64,000 nt of DNA, from the NCBI RefSeq assembly GCF_032484785.1, contig NZ_JAUETR010000001.1, forward strand, positions 5,339,369-5,403,368. Direction: 5' to 3'. This document shows positions 57,290 to 64,000 of the stretch, in pieces. This stretch comes from Bradyrhizobium sp. SZCCHNS1050 (GTDB taxonomy: Bacteria; Pseudomonadota; Alphaproteobacteria; Rhizobiales; Xanthobacteraceae). A model generated the notes under the pieces. That model saw nothing but the letters and a program-made list of their open reading frames with translations. It ran no database searches and was not told the DNA's origin. The position numbers and the translations under genes are program-made. Within the stretch, counting starts at the first letter, position 1. Every line of letters begins with the position of its first letter.

Positions 57290-58528
57290 TTAGAACCCAA
57301 ATCCCAGCTGCTGCGGTTTGGGCCGCAGCCGGGCTCTGAGGCTGGCACCGTCGAGCAGGGACGGCTGTGGCCGGTGGTCGGAGAGAACGATGAACGGCAG
57401 GACCTTGTTCCGGATCACGTTGAGCCGGGCGAGATCCGCAAAGCGGATCGTGGTGGTGCGGCGGGTGGCGAGGATGCGCTGCACGGTGCGGGTGCCGAAG
57501 CCGGGCACGCGCAACAGCTCCTCGCGGCTCGCTTTGTTGATGTCGAGCGGGAAGCGGTCGCGATGGCGCAAGGCCCAGGCGAGCTTGGGGTCGATGTCGA
57601 GCGGCAGCATGCCTTCGTTCTCCTCGACGATCTCGTCGGCATCGAAGCCGTAGAACCGCATCAGCCAGTCGGCCTGGTACAGCCGGTGCTCGCGCACCAG
57701 AGGCGGTGCCTGCAGCGGCAGCGCGCGGCTGGCATCGGGGATCGGGCTGAAGGCGGAGTAATAGACGCGCTTGAGCTTGTAGGCGCCGTAGAGATTGGCC
57801 GAGGTCGACAGGATGACGCGGTCGTTGGCGTCGTCGGCGCCGACGATCATCTGCGTGCTCTGGCCGGCCGGCGCGAAGCGCGGCGGCCTGGCCCGGCGCA
57901 CCGTCTTCTTCGCCTCCGCCGTCTCGTCGAGCTTGAGCCGGAGACGGCCCATGGTGCGGCGGATGGCGCGCTGGTCCTTTTCCGGCGCGAGCGTCGTCAG
58001 GCTCGCCTCCAGCGGCGTCTCGATGTTGATGCTGAGCCGGTCGGCATAGCGGCCGGCCTCGGCGATCAGCGCCTCGTCAGCCTCCGGAATCGTCTTCAGA
58101 TGGATGTAGCCGCGGAAGCGATGCTCCTCGCGCAATTTGCGCGCGACGCTCACGACCTGCTCCATCGTGTAGTCGGGGCTGCGGATGATGCCCGACGACA
58201 GGAACAGTCCCTCGATGTAGTTGCGGCGATAGAAGTCGATGGTCAGCTTCACCACCTCGTCGACCGTGAAGCGCGCGCGGGCCACGTTGGAGGAGGCGCG
58301 GTTGACGCAATACAGGCAGTCGAAGTTGCAGGCATTGGTCAGCAGAATCTTGAGCAGCGAGATGCAGCGTCCGTCCGGCGCATAGGAATGGCAGATGCCC
58401 ATGCCGGGCGAGGTCGAGCCGAGCCCCTTGCCGTCGCGGGAATCCCGCATCTCGGTACCGCTGGAGGCGCAGGACGCGTCGTACTTGGCGGCATCGGCCA
58501 GGATCTCCAGTTTGCGCAACAGCTCCAT
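57290..58528 (-). CDS. Putative DNA modification/repair radical SAM protein
   Basis: 412 residues from ATG 58528 (ATG 58552 is possible; the frame is open far upstream through imuA). Matches the radical SAM proteins that co-occur with UdgX: MELLRKLEILADAAKYDASC at the N-terminus, CHSYAPDGRCISLLKILLTN, radical SAM Cys in CNFDCLYCVNRASS, and a helix-hairpin-helix near the C-terminus (INKASREELLRVPGFGTRTV). Cys-rich N-terminal part plus HhH indicate a nucleic-acid substrate. It is divergent from imuA with a LexA box between them. Confidence 0.9.
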   Translation of the reverse strand: MELLRKLEILADAAKYDASCASSGTEMRDSRDGKGLGSTSPGMGICHSYAPDGRCISLLKILLTNACNFDCLYCVNRASSNVARARFTVDEVVKLTIDFYRRNYIEGLFLSSGIIRSPDYTMEQVVSVARKLREEHRFRGYIHLKTIPEADEALIAEAGRYADRLSINIETPLEASLTTLAPEKDQRAIRRTMGRLRLKLDETAEAKKTVRRARPPRFAPAGQSTQMIVGADDANDRVILSTSANLYGAYKLKRVYYSAFSPIPDASRALPLQAPPLVREHRLYQADWLMRFYGFDADEIVEENEGMLPLDIDPKLAWALRHRDRFPLDINKASREELLRVPGFGTRTVQRILATRRTTTIRFADLARLNVIRNKVLPFIVLSDHRPQPSLLDGASLRARLRPKPQQLGFGF

Positions 58529-58613
58529 GGCTTTGAATCCCTTTGATTCCATTCGTTGAATCACACCCGGGTCAATCCCGATTGACTCTCTCGAAGGCGT
58601 TAGCTTTATATTA

Positions 58614-58628
58614 GAACGTATCATGAAC
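58614..58628. promoter_or_regulatory. LexA (SOS) box GAAC-N7-GAAC
   Basis: GAAC at 58614-58617, seven bases, GAAC at 58625-58628: the alphaproteobacterial LexA operator (GTTC-N7-GTTC on the other strand). It lies midway between the divergent starts of the radical SAM repair gene (58528) and imuA (58712), so it can control both. Confidence 0.88.
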
Positions 58629-58711
58629 AAAGAGGGTCGTCGCGGGTTCACTGCCTGATCACTGAAACAACGGCAGCGCCCGCACGATGGATTGAAGAGG
58701 AGCGGCGACGG

Positions 58712-59506
58712 ATGACCGGCGCACGCATGGATACGCTCGCGCGTCTGCGCGGCCGCATTGCCCGTCTCGAGGCGGGAGATGGCGCACATGATTTGCGCCG
58801 GGTCGCGCTCGGCCATGACGAGGCCGACGCGACCTTGCAGGGCGGGCTCGCGACCGGCGCGCTGCACGAGGTGTTCGCCGAGACCGGCCGCCAGGCGGCA
58901 GCCGCGACCGGCTTCCTGTGCGGGCTTGCCGCGCGTGTCGCCGCGCACCGGCCCCTGATCTGGATCCGGCAGGATTTCGCCGAGCGCGAGATGGGCGCGC
59001 TGTCGATGAGCGGGCTCGCCGAGCTCGGCCTCGATCCGCGCCGCATCGTCATCGTGTGCGCGCCCGATCTCGACCACGCCTTGCGCACCGCCGCCGACGC
59101 GCTCGCCTGCGATGCGCTCGGCAGCGTGATGCTGGAGGTGTGGGGGGAGACGCAAAAGCTCGATCTCGTCGCCAGCCGCAAGCTGACCCTGGCGGCGCAG
59201 GAATCCGGCGTCACCGCGCTCATGTTGCGCATTGCGGCTGCGCCCGAGCCATCGACCGCGGAGACGCGCTGGATCGTGCGCACCGCGCCGTCACCGCTCG
59301 TTGCCCCGTGGATGGCGTGGGGCGCGCCGCGCCTCGATGTCGAGCTCATTCGCAACCGTCACGGCCAGACCGGACGATGGATCATGGAGTGGACCCCCGA
59401 TGCATGCCGTTTCAACGAACCGGCGGCGGATCCTCAGCCTGTGGCTGCCGCGCCTGCCCATCGATCGCATCAAAAGACAGCGGGCACTCACAGGCGCTCC
59501 GCCTGA
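58712..59506 (+). CDS. imuA: ImuA (SulA/RecA-like accessory mutagenesis protein)
   Basis: 264 residues. N-terminal LARLRGRIARLEAG, then LATGALHEVFAETGRQAAAA, LIWIRQDFAEREMGALSMSG and a RecA-like core fold. First gene of the imuA-imuB-dnaE2 SOS cassette, which performs translesion synthesis. The 3' end overlaps the imuB start by 107 bases in another frame. Confidence 0.92.
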   Translation: MTGARMDTLARLRGRIARLEAGDGAHDLRRVALGHDEADATLQGGLATGALHEVFAETGRQAAAATGFLCGLAARVAAHRPLIWIRQDFAEREMGALSMSGLAELGLDPRRIVIVCAPDLDHALRTAADALACDALGSVMLEVWGETQKLDLVASRKLTLAAQESGVTALMLRIAAAPEPSTAETRWIVRTAPSPLVAPWMAWGAPRLDVELIRNRHGQTGRWIMEWTPDACRFNEPAADPQPVAAAPAHRSHQKTAGTHRRSA

Positions 59507-60989
59507 GAGCAAGCCGCAGGTCGTCGTCATCAAGGACGCCAATGCGCTCTTGATCCATTCGCTGGACGAAGCGGCGGCGTGCCACGGTGTGTCGCTCGAC
59601 CAGCCCTTGGCGAATGCCCGCGCGGTCTGTCCCGACCTCGTCGCGCACGAAGCCGATTTGGCGGCTGATGCAAAGATGCTGGAGAGCATCGCCGACTGGT
59701 GCGACCGCTTCACGCCGCTGGTGGCGCTCGACCCGCCGCATGGGTTGTCGCTCGACATCACCGGCTGCGTGCATCTGTTCGGCGGCGAAGCCAGGCTGAT
59801 GCAGTCGGTCTGCGACGCGCTGACCGCGCATGGCCTCATTGTGTCGGCGGCGATCGCCTCCAACGCCGTCTGTGCGCGTACGCTGAACCGCCAGGTGCAT
59901 GGCCGCATCGTGCCCGACGGCGAGGAGGCGGCCGCGGTGGCGCCGCTGCCGGTGGCCGCCCTCGGCGGCAGCGAGGCCATTACGCTCGGCCTGCGCCGAG
60001 CCGGCCTCAAGACCATCGGCGACGTCGCCGCGCGCGGCCGCAACGAGATCACCGCGCGGTTCGGCGCCGCCTTCACCCGCGTGCTGGCGCAGGCGCTGGG
60101 CGAGGCCGATGCGCCGATCAGCCCGCGCAAGGTCCCGCCGGACTACATCGTCGACAAGCGTTTTGCCGAGCCGGTCGCGACCGACACGGTGATTGCGGCC
60201 AGCCTCTCCCGTCTGGCCGCGATGCTGGTGGCGGCGATGGCGCAGCAGGGCAAGGGCGCGCGGCGGCTGGAGGCCTGCTTCTTCCGCACCGATGGAATGG
60301 TGCGCGTGATCACGGTCGACACCGGCCAGCCGGTCACCGAGGCCGCAATCATCGACCGGCTGTTCCGCGAGCGGCTCGAGGCGCTGAACGATCCGCTCGA
60401 TCCCGGCTTCGGCTTCGACATGATCCGGCTCGCTGCTGGCCGCAGCGAGATCGTGGTGCAGCAGCAGCGCGATCTCGATGCCCATGTCCACGACAATGAC
60501 GAGCTGTCGGCACTGATCGACCGCATCGCCGCGCGCATCGGCGGCAAGCGCGTGGTCGTGCATCTGCCGGTCGATACCCATGTTCCGGAGCGCGTGGCGC
60601 TGCCGCTGCCGGCGCAGCAAAATCTCGCCGCCGCCACTGCTGCCGCCTGGCCGGAGCGCGCCGAGGGCGAGCCGCCGCTGCGACCTCTGCGGCTGTTCGC
60701 GCACCCCGAGGCGATCCAAGTCATTGCCGGCGTGCCGGACGGCCCGCCCGCGCGCTTCGTCTGGCGCCGTGCCGCGCATGCCGTGGTCCGCGCCGAGGGC
60801 CCGGAGCGCATCGCGATGGAATGGTGGCGGCCGGACGGGCAGGGCCTCACGCGCGATTATTTCCGCGTCGAGGACGAGCACGGCCTGCGCTTCTGGCTCT
60901 ATCGCGACGGGTTGTATGACCGTGAGTTCGAGCAGCCTGAGGGCCCGCCGGTGCAGCCCGCCTGGTACATGCATGGCCTGTTCGCATGA
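59400..60989 (+). CDS. imuB: ImuB (catalytically inactive Y-family polymerase)
   Basis: 529 residues from ATG 59400 (frame open further upstream, but RILSLWLPRLPIDRI is the usual N-terminal start). Y-family-like core: LDITGCVHLFGGEARLMQSV, FGAAFTRVLAQALG; a C-terminal little-finger/ImuB domain follows. ImuB lacks the full set of catalytic acidic residues and links ImuA and DnaE2 to the sliding clamp. Its start lies within the imuA coding region. Confidence 0.92.
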   Translation: MHAVSTNRRRILSLWLPRLPIDRIKRQRALTGAPPESKPQVVVIKDANALLIHSLDEAAACHGVSLDQPLANARAVCPDLVAHEADLAADAKMLESIADWCDRFTPLVALDPPHGLSLDITGCVHLFGGEARLMQSVCDALTAHGLIVSAAIASNAVCARTLNRQVHGRIVPDGEEAAAVAPLPVAALGGSEAITLGLRRAGLKTIGDVAARGRNEITARFGAAFTRVLAQALGEADAPISPRKVPPDYIVDKRFAEPVATDTVIAASLSRLAAMLVAAMAQQGKGARRLEACFFRTDGMVRVITVDTGQPVTEAAIIDRLFRERLEALNDPLDPGFGFDMIRLAAGRSEIVVQQQRDLDAHVHDNDELSALIDRIAARIGGKRVVVHLPVDTHVPERVALPLPAQQNLAAATAAAWPERAEGEPPLRPLRLFAHPEAIQVIAGVPDGPPARFVWRRAAHAVVRAEGPERIAMEWWRPDGQGLTRDYFRVEDEHGLRFWLYRDGLYDREFEQPEGPPVQPAWYMHGLFA

Positions 60990-61028
60990 GGGTCGGGATC
61001 GCACATCTCTCGCGGCGATCTCGCTGCT

Positions 61029-61232
61029 CACCCTCCCCTGGAGGGGGAGGGTCGGCTCGCATGCGCGCATGCGAGCCGGGGTGGGGTGACGGAGCATCCG
61101 CACCTGCGGTGCTCGTCGAAGCCAACTCACGCACGGCTGAGAAGAGCGGGCCCAATGACGACCGGTTGCTGGGCTCACCCCACCCCGCCGCGCGCTGTGC
61201 GCGCGTCGACCCTCCCCCTCCAGGGGAGGGTG
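61029..61232. repeat. Long inverted repeat between imuB and dnaE2
   Basis: Exact 26-bp inverted arms at 61029-61054 and 61207-61232, a perfect 24-bp palindrome at 61054-61077 (GGCTCGCATGCG core) and further inverted GGGGTGGGGTGA / TCACCCCACCCC arms inside. The element of about 204 bases could fold into a long hairpin and is probably a dispersed mobile-type repeat. Confidence 0.8.
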
Positions 61233-61314
61233 GGCAGCTGCGCAAGCCGCTTGGTGAGGGGCTGTCTTTCGTATCGCATGGGCAACGCGCCGCCCCAGCC
61301 TTCGCAGCCGCGCC

Positions 61315-64000
61315 ATGACTCCCATCCCCTATGCCGAGATCGGCGTCACCACCAATTTCTCCTTCCTGCATGGTGGTTCGCATCCGCAGGACTATGTGCA
61401 CCAGGCCGCCGAATATGGCCTCACCGCCATCGGCATCGCCGACCACAACACGCTGGCCGGCGTCGTGCGCGCCTATAGCGAGCTGAATAACGACCGGCTC
61501 AGCTACAAGCCGAAGCTGCTCTACGGCGCGCGGCTGGTGTTCACCTGCGGCACGCCGGACATCCTGGTCTATCCGCGCGACCGCGCGGCCTACGGCCGGC
61601 TGTGCCAGCTGCTCACCCGCGGCAAGCGCGGCAGTGACGCGGACAAGGTCGCCAAGGGTGATTGCCGCCTGAGCTTCGAGGACCTGTTTGAGTTCATCGA
61701 GGGACAGTTGCTGGTGCTGATGCCGCCGCATCGCTTCGACGAAGCCGCGCTCACCACCATTCTCACGCGGCTGAAAGACAGCCCCGCCGAAGGCGTGTGG
61801 CTGGCCGGCAGCCTGCTGTATCGCGGCGACGATCGGCGCCGGCTGGCGCGGCTGTCGCGCCTCGCAGCTTCCAGCAAGGTGCCGCTGATCGCCACCAATG
61901 ACGTGCTCTATCATCATCCTCGACAGCGGATGCTGCAGGATGTGCTGACCTGCATCCGCGAGAAAGCCTCGATCGAGGCCATCGGCCGAAGGCTCCAGGC
62001 CAATGCCGAGCGCCATCTCAAGCCGGGACACGAGATGGCGCGGCTGTTCCGTGACCACCCCGACGCTGTGACCGAGACGCTCCGTTTCACCGACCGCATC
62101 GTGTTCTCGCTCGACCAGCTCAAATATCAATATCCCGACGAGCCGGTGCCGCCGGGCAAGACCGCGCAGGGGCATCTGCAGGATTTGACCTGGGCCGGCG
62201 CCAAGACCTATTTCGGCGACCATCTCGATGACAAACTGCGCGCTGTCCTCGACAAGGAGCTGGCGCTGATCGCCGAGCTCAACTACGCGCATTACTTCCT
62301 CACCGTCCACGACATCGTGCGCTACGCCCGCAGCCAAGGCATCCTGTGCCAGGGCCGTGGCTCGGCGGCGAACTCGGCCGTGTGCTACGTGCTCGGCATC
62401 ACCTCGGTCGATCCGACCAAGATCGATCTGCTGTTCGAGCGCTTCATCTCCAAGGAGCGGCTGGAGCCGCCCGATATCGACGTCGATTTCGAGCATTCGC
62501 GACGCGAGGAGGTGATGCAATATGTCTATCGCCGCTACGGCCGGCACCGCGCGGCGATCATCGCCACTGTCATCCATTATCGTCCGCGCAGCGCCATTCG
62601 CGACGTCGGCAAGGCGCTGGGCCTGACCGAGGACGTCACCTCGGTGCTCGCCGACACCGTGTGGGGCAGCTGGGGCGACGGCCTCTCCGACATGCAGGTG
62701 CGCCAGGCCGGGCTCGATCCCGCCAATCCGATGATCCGCCGCGCCGTGGAGCTGGCATCGGAGCTGATCACCTTCCCGCGTCATCTGTCGCAGCATGTCG
62801 GCGGCTACGTGCTGACGCAGGATAGACTTGATAGTTACGTCCCGATCGGCAATGCCGCGATGGACGACCGCACCTTCATCGAATGGGACAAGGACGACGT
62901 CGATGCGTTGTCGATGATGAAGGTCGACGTGCTCGCGCTGGGCATGCTGACCTGCATCCGCAAATGCTTCGACCTGATCGCCGATCACAAGGGCAAGCGA
63001 TACGTGCTCTCCGATATCCGCTCGGAGGACGATAACGAGGTCTACCGGATGCTGCAGCGAGGCGAGTCGCTCGGCGTGTTCCAGGTCGAGAGCCGCGCGC
63101 AGATGAACATGCTGCCGCGGCTGAAGCCACGCACCTTCTATGATCTCGTCATCGAGGTCGCGATCGTCCGGCCCGGGCCGATCCAGGGCGACATGGTGCA
63201 TCCCTATCTGCGCCGCCGCAACAAGCTGGAGAAGGTGAGCTATCCGTCGCCGTCGCCGGATCACGGCCCGGCGGACGAACTCTACAAGGTGCTGCACAAG
63301 ACGCTCGGCGTGCCCTTGTTCCAGGAGCAGGCGATGCGGATCGCGATCGAAGCCGCCAAATTCTCGCCCGAGGAGGCCAACGGTCTGCGCCGCGCGATGG
63401 CGACCTTCCGCAACGTCGGCACCATCGGCTCTTATGAAGAGAAGATGGTCAGCAGCATGATCGCGCGCGGCTACGATCCCGCCTTCGCCAAGAGCTGCTT
63501 CGACCAGATCAAGGGCTTTGGTTCCTACGGCTTTCCGGAAAGCCATGCCGCGAGCTTCGCCCAGCTCGTCTATGTCTCGTCCTGGCTGAAATGCTTCCAC
63601 CCCGACGCGTTCTGCTGCGCGCTCTTGAACTCGCAGCCGATGGGTTTCTATGCGCCGGCCCAGATCGTCGGCGACGCCCGCAAGAACGGTGTCGAGATCC
63701 GCAACATCGACGTGTCCTACAGCTTCGCCGACAACACGCTGGAGGAAATGGGTGGCAAATACTGCGCCGTTCGCCTCGGCTTCCGCCAGATCGACGGCTT
63801 CCGCTGGATCGACCGCGACGAGGAGCGGATCAGGAAATTGTCGGAGGCGCTGCGGAGGAAGGCGCAGCCTGCTCCAACATCTTCAAAAGGTGCTGGGGAG
63901 GCTCTCTCCCCATCGTCATTCCGGGGCGCGCGCAGCGCGAGCCCGGAATCCATACTCCCGATCGTGGTTATGGATTCCGGGCTCGCCCTCCGGGCGCCCC
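61315..64000 (+). CDS. dnaE2: Error-prone DNA polymerase DnaE2, 3' end outside window
   Basis: ATG 61315, 895 codons to the window edge with no stop. N-terminal PHP domain ([34 protein letters not shown]) and C-family polymerase core: [37 protein letters not shown] (catalytic Asp), [51 protein letters not shown]. Part of the SOS mutasome with ImuA and ImuB. From codon 867 onward (63914) the frame reads through a palindromic repeat, where a helix-hairpin-helix region is normally expected. Confidence 0.93.
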   Translation, partial: MTPIPYAEIGVTTNFSFLHGGSHPQDYVHQAAEYGLTAIGIADHNTLAGVVRAYSELNNDRLSYKPKLLYGARLVFTCGTPDILVYPRDRAAYGRLCQLLTRGKRGSDADKVAKGDCRLSFEDLFEFIEGQLLVLMPPHRFDEAALTTILTRLKDSPAEGVWLAGSLLYRGDDRRRLARLSRLAASSKVPLIATNDVLYHHPRQRMLQDVLTCIREKASIEAIGRRLQANAERHLKPGHEMARLFRDHPDAVTETLRFTDRIVFSLDQLKYQYPDEPVPPGKTAQGHLQDLTWAGAKTYFGDHLDDKLRAVLDKELALIAELNYAHYFLTVHDIVRYARSQGILCQGRGSAANSAVCYVLGITSVDPTKIDLLFERFISKERLEPPDIDVDFEHSRREEVMQYVYRRYGRHRAAIIATVIHYRPRSAIRDVGKALGLTEDVTSVLADTVWGSWGDGLSDMQVRQAGLDPANPMIRRAVELASELITFPRHLSQHVGGYVLTQDRLDSYVPIGNAAMDDRTFIEWDKDDVDALSMMKVDVLALGMLTCIRKCFDLIADHKGKRYVLSDIRSEDDNEVYRMLQRGESLGVFQVESRAQMNMLPRLKPRTFYDLVIEVAIVRPGPIQGDMVHPYLRRRNKLEKVSYPSPSPDHGPADELYKVLHKTLGVPLFQEQAMRIAIEAAKFSPEEANGLRRAMATFRNVGTIGSYEEKMVSSMIARGYDPAFAKSCFDQIKGFGSYGFPESHAASFAQLVYVSSWLKCFHPDAFCCALLNSQPMGFYAPAQIVGDARKNGVEIRNIDVSYSFADNTLEEMGGKYCAVRLGFRQIDGFRWIDRDEERIRKLSEALRRKAQPAPTSSKGAGEALSPSSFRGARSASPESILPIVVMDSGLALRAP
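63914..64000. repeat. CGTCATTCCGGGG palindrome inside the dnaE2 reading frame
   Basis: Left arm CGTCATTCCGGGGCGC..GAGCCCGGAATCCATA, then TATGGATTCCGGGCTCG..GCGCCCC to the window edge; the outer arm would continue beyond 64000. Same 13-base arm as at 57210-57222. It contains no stop in the dnaE2 frame. Confidence 0.8.

Noticed and set aside
60847..63600. A long open minus-strand frame opposite dnaE2
   Set aside because: Antisense shadow of a clear DnaE2 coding region with no recognisable domain.

Overview
The window (about 65% GC, genes packed on both strands) looks like a chromosomal segment of a Bradyrhizobium-type alphaproteobacterium (Bradyrhizobium/Rhodopseudomonas clade). Indicators are a hopanoid locus with a 2-methylase (hpnP), a ChrR/RpoE photo-oxidative stress pair, an imuA-imuB-dnaE2 cassette with a GAAC-N7-GAAC LexA box, an EcfG-type promoter, and several palindromic intergenic repeats of the kind I recall from Bradyrhizobium. 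No rRNA, tRNA, CRISPR or insertion-sequence transposase was seen.

Layout. 1-3.4 kb: sugar-acid catabolism (Ldh2-type dehydrogenase, HpaI-type aldolase, UxaA-type dehydratase). 4.2-11 kb: a three-gene transglutaminase / circularly permuted ATP-grasp / transglutaminase operon. 12-16.6 kb: SMP-30-like protein, sorbosone-dehydrogenase-like protein with a heme c site, NhaD-type antiporter. 16.7-21.1 kb: photo-oxidative stress block (FeS photolyase, ECF sigma with an in-frame stop, ChrR, RpoE, FolE). Three promoters here share TGATCC-N16-CGTT. 21.1-22.9 kb: chemoreceptor. 23.5-41.1 kb: hopanoid locus (hpnP, an RND protein, hpnC, hpnD, hpnE, hpnG, hpnH, ispH, hpnN, hpnO) from which the cyclase gene shc/hpnF is missing at its usual place between hpnE and hpnG. 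41.2-43.9 kb: metallophosphoesterase, cupredoxin, ECF sigma, anti-sigma. 44-48.5 kb: acyltransferase, GMC oxidoreductase, M20 amidohydrolase.

48.9-55.6 kb holds the most interesting system: a candidate RiPP (ribosomally made, post-translationally modified peptide) cluster. A 115-residue precursor candidate carries four tandem hexapeptides of the form xFS(R/K)xx. It is followed on the same strand by an HExxH protein, an FxsB-like radical SAM enzyme, a second HExxH protein, a YcaO cyclodehydratase/thioamide synthetase homologue and a TfuA protein. I do not know of a described product with this combination.

55.7-64 kb is a DNA-repair/mutagenesis block: UdgX fusion, radical SAM DNA-repair protein, LexA box, imuA, imuB, dnaE2 (cut by the window end). 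A palindromic repeat lies in frame inside dnaE2. All functional calls are by reading motifs and family resemblance from memory; no database search was possible.
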